A stretch of DNA of 64,000 nucleotides from Amphritea atlantica (GCF_900111095.1 NZ_FOGB01000003.1:337710-401709); one strand, 5' to 3'. Shown: positions 36,848 to 45,937, counted from the stretch's first letter. Numbers and translations are program-made. The notes: generated from the sequence alone by a model not told the origin.

Positions 36848-39800
36848 ATGTGGCTACAGCAGACCGCCCGCACCCCCTTTAAACGCCTGAAACTAGGCGC
36901 CTCAATTGCGGCAACACTGTTATCAGGCTATGGCTCTCGCCAGGCATTTGCCGGTAGCTGTCTACCCGGTGGCTCAGCCAATACCTATATCTGTAACGGC
37001 GCTGAAAACAACGCAACCGATGTTACACAGACATTAAACTCTGGTGCTAATCCATTAACAGTCACCACATCTGCTGGTTTTGGTATTGATACGACCAGTA
37101 CTGGCGGTAATGCAATAGATTTAAGAAACAGCTCTGGCTCATCCATCAGTTTCGCTGACACTAATGGATCTGTGATAACGGGTAGGAACTACGGCATTAA
37201 CACACGTAACAATGGAACCGGTGCCACCACCATTACTGTTAGCGGAGAAGTATCTGGTGAGAATAGAAACGGCGTCAATGCCTATAACGGATCGACAACC
37301 ACAGACCTTACCATTAACACTAGCACAGTCACTGGTTACAACGGTGGTATTGTTGCAAACAATCTCGGTACAGGGGCGACTAGCATTACTTCTAGCCAAG
37401 AAGTAAATAGTACAGCTAATTATTTTGGTACTGGTATTGGTATTAGCGCCACTAACTCTACAACAGCCACCGATCTTACCGTTACCGCGGCCAGAGTAAC
37501 TGGTTACTGGCAAGGTATTTCAGTTTACAACGCAGGCACGGGCGCAACTAGTATCACCAGTACTGATACCGTTACAGGTGGAATTTCTGCCGGTAACGTT
37601 TCACGTGCCTCTGACCTTAATATCAAGACTATGGTCGTAACGGGTCGAAATTCGGGCATTTCGGCTTTCCACGAAGGCTCTGGGGCAATCACCATTACCA
37701 CTACCGGCACTGTAACCGGTGTAACAGATTATGGCATCAACGCTCGTAGTGAAAATAGATCCTCCGAACTAATCATCAACACTGTCGCGGTAACGGGTGG
37801 GTTTACCGGTATTAAATCAACTAACAATGGTTTGGGTTCGACCAGTATTAGCTCAACAGGGACGGTAACTGGCCTAGATTATTCAGGAATTGATGCTGAA
37901 AACTTTGGACAATCCACCCACCTTACGATTAAGACTTCCGATGTAATCGGACAGATAGATGGCATTTTTACGCGCAACAATGGCACGGGTAAGACCAATA
38001 TTACCACTACCGGTACGGTTAAAGGCTTACATCGCTGCGGGATAGTTGCCGGAAACCGTTATTCAGCCTCTGATATTGTTATTAGTGCAGTCGATATTTC
38101 TGGACCCGAAAGAGCCATTGTTACAAATAATTCTGGCACAGGCGAAACTAGAATTACCTCTACAGGTAATGTCGTTGGTGGGATTTCCGCCAGTAATTAT
38201 GTTACATCCACAGATATTTCCATTACCGCTGCCACCGTAACAGATCACGATTTAAGCCCTAATCACCTTAACAGAGGTATTATCACTGTCAGTAACAGAG
38301 GTACTGGCGAAACTAGCATCACCACCGGAAATGTATCAGTGACCCAGTCTGGTATATTTGGTATTGGAATTAAAGCAAATAACTATGGAACAGCCACTGA
38401 CCTCACCATCAACTCTGCAACCATAACAAGTGACTATAGAGCTATTGCCGCACGTAATTACGGCACAGGCGCAACCAACATTACCACTTCGAGGGACGTT
38501 TCTGGCCAGATTTATGCCAAAAATTATTTTACAGCCACTCAACTTACCATTTCCACTGCTGCTGTTACCAGCCACTACGGAGGAGTTTCCGCTAATAACT
38601 ATGGTAAGGGCCCAACCTATATAACCAGTACCGGCACTGTAACTGGCGGAGCACAATCTACAGGAATCTCTGCAATAAACCTAGGCACTGACCTTACCAT
38701 TAACTCTGTCGCTGTAACCGGAGGTAAATCAGGTATTTCCGCACGCAACCTTTATGATACAGGCACTACCAGTATCACCGTCAGTGGTACAGTAACGGGT
38801 GGATCTGGAGCAGGCATCGACAACTATAATACTCACAATAGCTCTATCACTCTTAACACCGGCTCATCTGTCAGCGCAGCATCGGGGATAGCGATCGAAG
38901 ATGGCCCGGGGGATACCACCGTCACCATCAATACCGGCGCTTCAGCTACCGGCTCAATCCGCTCAACAGGCGGAAGCAACAAAATCATACTGGATGGCGG
39001 TACACTAAACGTCGCAACCGGGCTTGCGCTAGCGGTCGATGGTGATGTTTTCAACCACGGCGTTATCAACCTGCAAAACAGCTCGGTAGATGCTGGCGCC
39101 ACAGTTAACGGCAACTTTACCGGCGGGGGCGATTTGTTGATTGATACGGATCTGGCAACCGACGCTGCTGATACATTAGCAATAACCGGTAACGTCCTGG
39201 CGGGTGGTACTCAGGTAAGAGTCAACGACATATCAACCGGCCCTGCTACGGGTAATGACATTACTCTGATCTCCGTTGACGGCACCACCAAAGCCGGAGA
39301 TTTCACCTTAGCAACGCCGCTGGTTAATGGCGCATTTAATTATAATGCTCTGTCGCTGATGGGGAATGATTGGGTATTACAATCTGTTGGAACAGCAGGC
39401 GGCCATGCCTACACTCCATTTGCATCAGGGGTTGAAGCGCTTGGGCAAAGCCTGTTAACGCTGGAGGCTCTGCCCTCTCTGGCCGACCGTACCCGCAATC
39501 GTATTACCGGCGCTAACAGTGGTGATGACACCGCTATTGATACACCGGTCTGGCTACGTATTGCCAGCGGTAAACGGAGCATAGATGGCACCGATTCAAC
39601 CACAGGTGCTAATTTCGATACCAACCATTGGCGTGCTCAGATCGGGGTTGATTTTACCCTGTCAGATACCGCAGCTAGTCGTTTTGTCGCAGGCGTTAAT
39701 GCCGGTTATGGGCAGGCAAACACAGATGTAAGCTCCTCCACGGGTAACAGCAAACTGGAGACCGAGAACTATAACCTTGGCGTCAGTGGTACATGGACCT

Positions 39801-40360
39801 TTATTAATGGTGCTTATGTTGATCTGCAAGCACAAAAAAGCTGGTACACAACCGACCTGTCAGCCAGTGGCGCAGGCAAAGTAAATGATATTTCTGCTGA
39901 GGGTTATAGTGCCTCAATAGAAGCCGGACATAAAATTCCCCTAAGCGAAAGCTTACAGGTCACCCCACAAGCACAACTTATTTATGCCAAAGTTGATAGC
40001 GATAACTTTACCGGGGCCAATTCAGAACTGGTAAAGTTATCAGACAGCAACAGTCTAAAGGCTCGTATCGGAGCAGAGTTGGCGAAGCAGTTTACGGATG
40101 ATGGTGCCTCCCAGGGCTTTATACTCGCCAATGTGATCCATGAGTTTGAAGATGAAACTCAAGTCAACGTCAGTGGTGCACAACTGACCAACTCGGTTGA
40201 TGACTGGAGTGCGGAGCTTGGGGCGGGCATCAGGCACAGCTGGAATAAAGGCTCGACACGCTATCAACTCTTTGCCTCAGTAACCGGCGGCAGCAGTCTA
40301 GAGAATCAGGGCGACAGCCACTCAGTGGAAGGTGAGTTTGGCTTTAAAGTTCACTTCTGA
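36848..40360 (+). CDS. Type V autotransporter with repeat-rich passenger
   Basis: This 1170-residue secreted surface protein has an extended signal peptide ending near AFA-GS (about 36), a short Cys-containing start (C-L-P-G-G...Y-I-C-N-G), and a passenger (about 60-850) of around 20 degenerate repeats of 25-35 residues built on G-T-G-A-T-S-I-T-S and D-L-T-I-N-T-x-x-V-T-G. These predict a beta-helix. The C-terminal autotransporter barrel spans about 885-1170, beginning near PVWLRIASGKRS and ending GEFGFKVHF with the required aromatic terminus. No protease triad or RGD was seen. Likely an adhesin. AAGGACG precedes ATG. Confidence 0.9.
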   Translation: MWLQQTARTPFKRLKLGASIAATLLSGYGSRQAFAGSCLPGGSANTYICNGAENNATDVTQTLNSGANPLTVTTSAGFGIDTTSTGGNAIDLRNSSGSSISFADTNGSVITGRNYGINTRNNGTGATTITVSGEVSGENRNGVNAYNGSTTTDLTINTSTVTGYNGGIVANNLGTGATSITSSQEVNSTANYFGTGIGISATNSTTATDLTVTAARVTGYWQGISVYNAGTGATSITSTDTVTGGISAGNVSRASDLNIKTMVVTGRNSGISAFHEGSGAITITTTGTVTGVTDYGINARSENRSSELIINTVAVTGGFTGIKSTNNGLGSTSISSTGTVTGLDYSGIDAENFGQSTHLTIKTSDVIGQIDGIFTRNNGTGKTNITTTGTVKGLHRCGIVAGNRYSASDIVISAVDISGPERAIVTNNSGTGETRITSTGNVVGGISASNYVTSTDISITAATVTDHDLSPNHLNRGIITVSNRGTGETSITTGNVSVTQSGIFGIGIKANNYGTATDLTINSATITSDYRAIAARNYGTGATNITTSRDVSGQIYAKNYFTATQLTISTAAVTSHYGGVSANNYGKGPTYITSTGTVTGGAQSTGISAINLGTDLTINSVAVTGGKSGISARNLYDTGTTSITVSGTVTGGSGAGIDNYNTHNSSITLNTGSSVSAASGIAIEDGPGDTTVTINTGASATGSIRSTGGSNKIILDGGTLNVATGLALAVDGDVFNHGVINLQNSSVDAGATVNGNFTGGGDLLIDTDLATDAADTLAITGNVLAGGTQVRVNDISTGPATGNDITLISVDGTTKAGDFTLATPLVNGAFNYNALSLMGNDWVLQSVGTAGGHAYTPFASGVEALGQSLLTLEALPSLADRTRNRITGANSGDDTAIDTPVWLRIASGKRSIDGTDSTTGANFDTNHWRAQIGVDFTLSDTAASRFVAGVNAGYGQANTDVSSSTGNSKLETENYNLGVSGTWTFINGAYVDLQAQKSWYTTDLSASGAGKVNDISAEGYSASIEAGHKIPLSESLQVTPQAQLIYAKVDSDNFTGANSELVKLSDSNSLKARIGAELAKQFTDDGASQGFILANVIHEFEDETQVNVSGAQLTNSVDDWSAELGAGIRHSWNKGSTRYQLFASVTGGSSLENQGDSHSVEGEFGFKVHF

Positions 40361-40389
40361 TCTGTTGCTTGAAGATAGGGAGCCCCCAG

Positions 40390-40413
40390 AAAGGATGGCT
40401 ATTATCATCCTTT
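40390..40413. terminator. Hairpin between convergent autotransporter and hydrolase genes
   Basis: AAAGGATG, 8-base loop, CATCCTTT is a perfect 8-base stem, 30 bases past the autotransporter stop. It lacks a clear U-tract on either side, so it may be a weak terminator or simply a hairpin. Confidence 0.45.
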
Positions 40414-40481
40414 ATTATGTCTTCCTTTTACATGCTTTCCTTTTCATACCTGTCGTTCAAGATAACAACTACATGTGGTCA

Positions 40482-41333
40482 CTAACGGCTGAGATAATTA
40501 GCCGATAAAGTGTTCCATCGCTCTGTCCAGCAACAGTGATGATCATAGTCAGGAAAGGTAATGATCTTTATCTGGCTATCATCCTTAAAATGCTGTTTGT
40601 AGGACTGAACAATAGATGGACTAACAATCAGATCCTTACCTCCGATGAGATGAATCTGTTCTATATTAGTAAGCGCCAGCCAGGCGTCAGCGGGATTTAA
40701 CGACCCCCTGAGTGGAGAAAGCTGTTTCGCATCCGTCCAGGCTTGATGATCAAGATTACCTGCTATGGTGATCAAGCGAATCACATCATCTCGCCGAGCA
40801 GCTATTAATGCGGCAACAGCCCCGCCACCGGAATAGCCGACTAGCTGCAACTGTTCTGCAGAAAACTGTGCTTTAAGTTCGGTTATCACCTGATTAGTTG
40901 CCGCAATAACCTCCTCTGAAAATCGCTTACCGGTCCAATAGGCGTTATCACAGTTCCTTGCAGTGCTGCCGCCGACATATTGGCATGGTCGTGCCAGATA
41001 AATGGCATTACCATCAGGGTGAATAAGAGCCAGTTTCAGTCCGATTGGATTTATCGGCGTAGGGTCTGTGGAGGGGATGGAAGCTGTCCGCCAGGCAAAA
41101 CCATCCCCTTCGATATAGACCGTAAGCAGGGGTGCTGCCTGTTTCTGTTTGGACTGATAACTCATTAAATCAAATAAAGGAGTCTCTATAACTTCAGACT
41201 GCCAACCCTGATTTACAGCAAGCTGATCTGAGATATCTGTGCGCTGCGAAACGCTGGGAACGCTAACACAGGCCGCGAGGACGACTAAAGCGATCGAGAA
41301 GACTCCGACATTAAAAATGTTAATTATCTTCAT
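40482..41333 (-). CDS. Alpha/beta-hydrolase lipoprotein
   Basis: This 283-residue protein has a lipobox V-L-A-A-C, so acylated at Cys21 or so and held in the envelope. The nucleophile elbow is GYSGGGA (Ser), followed by a plausible acid in GGKDLIV and a His in FPDYDHHCCW. VYIEGDGFAW near residue 73 is the oxyanion-hole strand (H/Y-G-D-G variant) common in this group. Two cysteines in the C-terminal CCW and others in PCQYVGG / RNCDNAY may form disulphides. Substrate is unknown. No ABC or lipid gene is adjacent; it converges with the autotransporter. Confidence 0.85.
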   Translation of the reverse strand: MKIINIFNVGVFSIALVVLAACVSVPSVSQRTDISDQLAVNQGWQSEVIETPLFDLMSYQSKQKQAAPLLTVYIEGDGFAWRTASIPSTDPTPINPIGLKLALIHPDGNAIYLARPCQYVGGSTARNCDNAYWTGKRFSEEVIAATNQVITELKAQFSAEQLQLVGYSGGGAVAALIAARRDDVIRLITIAGNLDHQAWTDAKQLSPLRGSLNPADAWLALTNIEQIHLIGGKDLIVSPSIVQSYKQHFKDDSQIKIITFPDYDHHCCWTERWNTLSANYLSR

Positions 41334-41490
41334 ATCCTGTCTATCTGGACTGCCCCAATCAACACAACTACCTCTTACAAAATCATTAACCCTCTAAAGA
41401 CCAATCCCTATGTAAAGAAGGCTTTTATCAGGTAACGAGCAAGTCACGCCTTTTGTGACATTCGAACTACGGCTTATAAAGCGATCGACC

Positions 41491-42048
41491 CTAACCGATT
41501 CTGAACCACTGCCCACAACTCTCTACCCCGAACACGCCATCCCGCTCCTCTGCCAGATCCGCAAGCTGATAGAAGACATTACGGTTTAACCGGCCTTCCA
41601 TGCCATAACGCACCATCAGGTAGGGAGAGGGTTCATTCGTGTCCGGATCGATCTCTATCCGTAACGGATGCCCTGCGGAAGCGATAACAACATCATCAGT
41701 TGATGAGGTAAACACCAGCTCCTGCCCTGCCTCTCCGTCGTGAACCTCCAGCGCGGTGAAAAAGAAGGGCACATCCTCTACCTGAATGCCGACCTTCTCA
41801 ATCGGAGTCACCAGAAAATAGCGCTCTCCTTCACGCCACAGGATAGAAGAAAATAACTTCACCATGGCGGCCCTTTTGATCTCACCGCCTTCATGTATCC
41901 AACGACCATCACGGGTGATCTGCATATCCAGATCACCGCTGAACTCCGGAGTCCAGAGGTGAACCGGAGGCAAAGAACGGGGTTCTCGATGGTCTGTATC
42001 CAGTTGCTGTTGTATCGATTTCAAATCCGCTTTTTTTTTCTCACTCAC
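41491..42048 (-). CDS. DUF1285 protein
   Basis: This 185-residue conserved proteobacterial protein of unknown function is DUF1285. PPVHLWTPEFSGDLDMQITRDGRWIHEGGEIKR and LVTPIEKVGIQVEDVPF are characteristic of the family. Start is GTG with GAGGGGG just upstream. A run of nine A encodes three lysines right after the start, a site where replication or transcription slippage would abolish the protein. Divergent from the MTHFR-like gene. No signal peptide. Confidence 0.92.
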   Translation of the reverse strand: MSEKKKADLKSIQQQLDTDHREPRSLPPVHLWTPEFSGDLDMQITRDGRWIHEGGEIKRAAMVKLFSSILWREGERYFLVTPIEKVGIQVEDVPFFFTALEVHDGEAGQELVFTSSTDDVVIASAGHPLRIEIDPDTNEPSPYLMVRYGMEGRLNRNVFYQLADLAEERDGVFGVESCGQWFRIG

Positions 42049-42185
42049 ACTGCCCCCTCTTAACGCTTGGTCTCACTGATATCTATAGTGTATTTCAAGC
42101 GACATTAAATCGGCTCATATTAACTGCAAAAAATTTCACCTTATAACTTAATCACATGAAAGGCATTCATTGTTAGAATAGTTCG

Positions 42186-42227
42186 TACTTAAAGAGAAGT
42201 ACTTAACAAGAAGTGCTTAACAAGAAG
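42186..42227. repeat. Three 14-base tandem repeats upstream of the MTHFR-like gene
   Basis: TACTTAAAGAGAAG, TACTTAACAAGAAG and TGCTTAACAAGAAG lie head to tail, 55 bases before the ATG at 42283, inside the 234-base divergent region shared with the DUF1285 gene. One or two bases differ per unit. They could be iterated regulator sites or a slippage product. Confidence 0.75.
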
Positions 42228-42282
42228 TACTGGCAGCCAGAACACTGTCGCACCACAAAGATCACAAATTACGGAACCCCAG

Positions 42283-43239
42283 ATGAGCCACTCACGACTG
42301 AAACAGAAATTCGCCGACCCAACACGCGGCGTCTATTTTATTGGCACCACCCCGCCGAAATCTTCTGTTTCGATGGAGCAGCTATCTGAGATCGGTAATA
42401 AGCTGCTGGAACGTCTGCAACAGATCGACTATGACGGTGTCATCGTATACGACATTCAGGACGAAAGCAGCCGGATTGACAAGCCCCGTCCATTCCCGTT
42501 TATGAACACCCATGATCCCCGGGATTACTCAACCATACTGAGGGAGAAATCAGGCCGCCCGGTGATCACCTATAAAAGCGTCTCTCAGCGCAACAAAGAT
42601 GATTTCAATGAGTGGCTGGACAAGGCCTGGTGCCCTCATGGCGTACGGGACATCGTTCTGGTCGGCAGTCCCTCCGCCGATGGCGATATCAAACTGACGC
42701 TGCCACAAGCCTACACGGCATTGAAGGAACACAGCCTTGATTTCAATCTGGGTGGGGTGACGATTGCCGAGCGCCATGCCAGCAAGGGCAATGAGCATCT
42801 GCGACTGTTAGAAAAAAGTGCACAGGGGTGCGAGTTTTTTGTTTCTCAGGCGGTTTACAACCCGCAGGCCACTATCGACCTGCTAAGCTCTTATGCCCGG
42901 GAGTGCAAAGAACGGGGCGTCGCACCGAAACGGATTATCCTCACCTTTACCCCTTGTGGCAGTGCAAAGACACTTGAGTTTATGGAGTGGCTGGGCATCT
43001 CAGTGCCACAGGCGACCCGTCACCGGATTCTTGACGCCCATAACCCACTGGCTGAATCTATCCGCATCTGCCGCAACAACCTGGATCAGATCCTGGAAGC
43101 CTGCGGTAACCTGGGTATCCCTCTGGGTCTGAATATTGAAAGCCTGACCAACCGCAAGGAGGAGATCGATGCCGCTATCCGCCTTTATAAACTGCTCAAA
43201 GCCACGCTGGATCTGAAACTGGCAGAGCTGGAACTATAA
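42283..43239 (+). CDS. Methylenetetrahydrofolate reductase-like protein
   Basis: This 318-residue TIM-barrel protein is related to the MetF/MTHFR family but is divergent from MetF. GVYFIGTTPPKSS at the N-terminus occupies the place of the MetF E-F-F-P-P motif; the catalytic Glu is replaced in that motif (G-T-T-P-P). Later segments DIVLVGSPSADGD, LGGVTIAERHASKGNEHLRLLEKSAQGCEFFVSQAVYN match the family core. The missing Glu raises doubt about ordinary NADH-linked 5,10-methylene-THF reduction. Start is supported by 14-base repeats and a leader, but Shine-Dalgarno is weak. Ends at a strong bidirectional terminator. Confidence 0.8.
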   Translation: MSHSRLKQKFADPTRGVYFIGTTPPKSSVSMEQLSEIGNKLLERLQQIDYDGVIVYDIQDESSRIDKPRPFPFMNTHDPRDYSTILREKSGRPVITYKSVSQRNKDDFNEWLDKAWCPHGVRDIVLVGSPSADGDIKLTLPQAYTALKEHSLDFNLGGVTIAERHASKGNEHLRLLEKSAQGCEFFVSQAVYNPQATIDLLSSYARECKERGVAPKRIILTFTPCGSAKTLEFMEWLGISVPQATRHRILDAHNPLAESIRICRNNLDQILEACGNLGIPLGLNIESLTNRKEEIDAAIRLYKLLKATLDLKLAELEL

Positions 43240-43258
43240 TAGAGCCGATGACTCTAGC

Positions 43259-43288
43259 AAAAAGCCCGCGATGAATGCGGGCTTTTTT
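43259..43288. terminator. Bidirectional rho-independent terminator
   Basis: AAAAAGCCCGC, 7-base loop, GCGGGCTTTTTT is a perfect stem with A- and T-tracts, between the convergent MTHFR-like (stop 43239) and retropepsin-like (stop 43291) genes. Confidence 0.93.
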
Positions 43289-43290
43289 GA

Positions 43291-44043
43291 TTATTCCTTA
43301 TCGACTGCAACAGCATCATCGGGCTCTGCCTGAGGATGCTTCAATGCTTCAAGTGCAGCACTCATCTCTTTATACTTACCAGGTGCCCAGACAATCTGAC
43401 GCTGAGCAAAATCGATGTTGTAGCCGCCTCCGCCGAGAATATCCATTCCCAGAAGCCCGTCGAAGGGTTGCGGACCACTGGTCTCAATCACTGCCGTGGA
43501 TTTGTTTTCAATGCGATAGGGACCCAGTTCGATCCGGTCGAAGACCACCCGTTCGGTTTTGATCAATCCACCTCCGGCAACCTGCGCATAACTGGAATCA
43601 CGACTGGTAGTATTCAGTGAGCTGACACCGTCGCGGTGGAGCACAGTCATACTGGCACCCGTATCCAGCAGCAGATTGAGGCTGGCTTTTCGGCCTCGCC
43701 AGACAACATTGACCGGCACCAGCACCTGATTGCCCATAATTCTGACCGGGGTTGTCATGTTCGCCAGCGTTCTTTCCAGCTCACGTATCTGCTGCTTCCT
43801 GCGATACTCCTCACTAATCTGTTGACGACTTTGCTCACTGGCCAGTTGTTCTTCAACGGTCATCCGTACCGTCTCAACCTGCTGGCTCTGGTGCCGGAAC
43901 TGAGGGGGAATTTTATGGGGGCTATCGACGTAAACTTTGCGTCCACTGGCATCGATATAATGCAGAATCTCTGCTGACGCGAATGAGGACAACGCAGCTG
44001 TCGCCCACAGGATAACAGATAAAAACCTGATAGATCGGTACAT
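43291..44043 (-). CDS. Retropepsin-like aspartic protease with DUF4124 domain
   Basis: This exported 250-residue protein begins with a signal peptide (about 1-24, ending ASA-EI). A DUF4124-like segment with Y-I-D-A-S-G-R-K-V-Y-V-D-S-P follows, then a Gln/Arg-rich helical linker (about 55-100). The C-terminal half is a single-domain aspartic protease of the clan AA type: LLLDTGASMTVLHRDG supplies the catalytic Asp in D-T-G-A-S, and FDGLLGMDILGGGGYNID is the second hallmark. Such enzymes act as dimers in the periplasm. AGGGAG sits 9 bases before ATG 44043. The substrate is unknown. Confidence 0.9.
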   Translation of the reverse strand: MYRSIRFLSVILWATAALSSFASAEILHYIDASGRKVYVDSPHKIPPQFRHQSQQVETVRMTVEEQLASEQSRQQISEEYRRKQQIRELERTLANMTTPVRIMGNQVLVPVNVVWRGRKASLNLLLDTGASMTVLHRDGVSSLNTTSRDSSYAQVAGGGLIKTERVVFDRIELGPYRIENKSTAVIETSGPQPFDGLLGMDILGGGGYNIDFAQRQIVWAPGKYKEMSAALEALKHPQAEPDDAVAVDKE

Positions 44044-44094
44044 AACGTTCGCTCCCTGTTTTTGCTTCACCGGCGTCCTACCGGTGTGAGAAAG

Positions 44095-44214
44095 TTAGTT
44101 CCAGAACTGATAAACGCCATTTAACAGGAAAACCGCAACAATCGCCAGAAACAGCAGCATAAAACGGATCATAAGGCAGTATTTGCAAACCTTTTTACGC
44201 TTGGGTGGCGCCAT
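44095..44214 (-). CDS. 39-residue membrane miniprotein with CxxC, coupled to yciH
   Basis: A frame of 40 codons starts at ATG 44214, one base after the yciH stop (TGATATG), with GGGAGG 5 bases upstream. It encodes a basic N-terminus (APPKRKK), a C-x-x-C at residues 10-13, and one hydrophobic helix (about 17-32, FMLLFLAIVAVFLL), ending YQFWN. The tight coupling and strong ribosome binding site support it as real. No homology is recognised. A redox or metal-binding role for the Cys pair is speculation. Confidence 0.7.
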   Translation of the reverse strand: MAPPKRKKVCKYCLMIRFMLLFLAIVAVFLLNGVYQFWN

Positions 44215-44215
44215 A

Positions 44216-44581
44216 TCAGCCTCCCGCCAGCTTTACGGTAAAGCCCTGTTGCTCCAGCAGCTGTTTGAGTTTTTCCCGATGATCGCCCTGTATCTCGATG
44301 ATTCCATCTTTCAGTGAGCCTCCGGTGCCACACTGCTGTTTGAGCTTTTTAGCCAGATCTTTCAACGCTTTGTCCGCCAGAGGTACGCCGCTGATGGTGG
44401 TGACTCCCTTGCCTTTTCTGCCTGCAGTTTCGCGACGGATCCGGACAACGCCATCCAGACTGGAAAGTCGTTCCTGGTCTCCCAACTGATCACACACACA
44501 GTGATCGACAGACTCTTTACACGCTGGGCACAGCGCCCCTTTTTCAGTAGAAAATACCAGATTACTTAGCTGATCACGCAT
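44216..44581 (-). CDS. yciH: SUI1/eIF1-like translation factor YciH
   Basis: This 121-residue protein of the YciH family is structurally eIF1-like. An N-terminal zinc-knuckle-like stretch has C-P-A-C-K-E and C-V-C, then the SUI1 core G-V-V-R-I-R-R-E-T-A-G-R-K-G-K-G-V-T, L-K-K-Q-C-G-T-G-G-S-L-K-D-G-I-I-E-I-Q-G-D-H-R-style core, ending in F-T-V-K-L. Bacterial YciH affects initiation fidelity. ATG 44581 is preferred; a GTG six bases upstream is an alternative. Downstream of the dGTPase-like gene by about 35 bases, with the 39-aa peptide next. Confidence 0.93.
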   Translation of the reverse strand: MRDQLSNLVFSTEKGALCPACKESVDHCVCDQLGDQERLSSLDGVVRIRRETAGRKGKGVTTISGVPLADKALKDLAKKLKQQCGTGGSLKDGIIEIQGDHREKLKQLLEQQGFTVKLAGG

Positions 44582-44617
44582 CGACACAACGAAACACCCT
44601 ATGGTTACAGTTTGCAG

Positions 44618-45937
44618 TTAATTGACTGACATACCACCTATCTGACGGGACAGATAAGCGGCGTAATTGTCGGTCATTCCTCCGATAAAATCGAGTACCC
44701 GCATATAGGATTGATACAGCGGCCATTGCGGATCGGGGCTATGTATCCCCATCAGGCTAATGATTTTCTGGCTACGATAACTCAGCTGGTCACTGCTCTG
44801 TGTATGCTGTTCATAGGCTGCGGCACAAAATGAATCCAGCAGACTCCCCAAAGTGCTGTACGCCCCCACCTCCAGCTCTGCTTTACGGTTGTCCGGAAAT
44901 ACCCGTTCACGGGCCAGCTTTTTAGCTTTTTCCAACCCTTCCCGCACACCGGCATCGCCATCGGCGAGCAGTTCTCCGCGGTATTCACCCGTCATAATCA
45001 GCGGCAGATTCGCCATAAATGCCGCGACGGTCGATTCAACCATGTTCTCCATTGCCATACCGCGCAGAGCGGATATTTTCCGTCGTGCTGACGCCTGGGT
45101 GAAAAAGATCTCGTCTTCATAGTTCAGATCACCACAAATCTGCAGCATGATCGGTTTGATATCATCAAAACCCAGAATGTTCAGCTCTATCGCATCCTCC
45201 AGATCCAGAATCGCATAACAGATATCATCGGCGGCCTCGACGAGGTAAGCCAGCGGGTGGCGGCACCAGTAGTCCTCCCCCAGCTTAACCAGCCCCAGCT
45301 CACGGCCCAGCGCATTGAGAATCTCCCGCTCGGTGCCAAAACTGCTGAATTTGCCTTTTTTTCCTGCGCGTTCCACCGTCCAGGGATATTTCAGCAGAGT
45401 CCCCAGCGTCGGATAGGTGAGCCTCAGTCCTCCATCGAACAGATTATTCTCGATCCGGGTAACCACCCGGAAACCCTGAGCATTACCCTCAAAGGTTTGC
45501 AGATCCAGTAGCTCCGCCGCAGATAGTTCTTCAAGATAGTGTTTGGGGGCTTTGTGTTTAAACCAGTCCCGGATAGCAAACTCCCCGGCGTGACCAAAGG
45601 GGGGGTTACCAATATCATGGGCCAGACAGGCCGATTGTACGATCGTGCCAAGATCGTGCGGGCTGATCCATGCGGGTAACTGATCCTGCAACAGCTCCCC
45701 CACCCGGATCCCCAGACTGCGCCCCAGACTCCCCACTTCAATACTGTGGGTCAGGCGGGTATGGATATGATCATTCAGAGATAGCGGGTGTACCTGAGTT
45801 TTGCGGCCCAGTCGCCGAAAGGCACTGGAGAAAATTATCCGGTCATGGTCTTTATGAAAATGACTTCGTCCAACCTCTTCAGGTGTCAGGTTCTCATGAC
45901 CATACCGTTTCGTTGTCAGAAGTTTGTCCCACTCCAT
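44618..45937 (-). CDS. dGTPase-like HD-domain triphosphohydrolase
   Basis: This 439-residue HD-superfamily protein is similar to deoxyguanosine triphosphate triphosphohydrolase. HD residues are H-x-H-near-terminus T-R-L-T-H-S-I-E-V, CLAHDIGNPPFGHAGE near residue 110, E-A-A-D-D-I-C-Y in the middle and Y-R-S-Q-K-I-I near the C-terminus. N-terminus DRIIFSSAFRRLGRKTQVHP is typical of the type 2 group. It should hydrolyse dNTPs to nucleosides and tripolyphosphate, with regulation of dNTP pools or antiphage roles in some relatives. It is 86 bases downstream of the zinc-ribbon miniprotein. Confidence 0.93.
   Translation of the reverse strand: MEWDKLLTTKRYGHENLTPEEVGRSHFHKDHDRIIFSSAFRRLGRKTQVHPLSLNDHIHTRLTHSIEVGSLGRSLGIRVGELLQDQLPAWISPHDLGTIVQSACLAHDIGNPPFGHAGEFAIRDWFKHKAPKHYLEELSAAELLDLQTFEGNAQGFRVVTRIENNLFDGGLRLTYPTLGTLLKYPWTVERAGKKGKFSSFGTEREILNALGRELGLVKLGEDYWCRHPLAYLVEAADDICYAILDLEDAIELNILGFDDIKPIMLQICGDLNYEDEIFFTQASARRKISALRGMAMENMVESTVAAFMANLPLIMTGEYRGELLADGDAGVREGLEKAKKLARERVFPDNRKAELEVGAYSTLGSLLDSFCAAAYEQHTQSSDQLSYRSQKIISLMGIHSPDPQWPLYQSYMRVLDFIGGMTDNYAAYLSRQIGGMSVN

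Noticed and set aside
43291..44070. Longer start for the retropepsin-like gene at 44070
   Set aside because: ATG 44043 has AGGGAG upstream and gives a clean signal peptide; the extra nine residues would spoil it.
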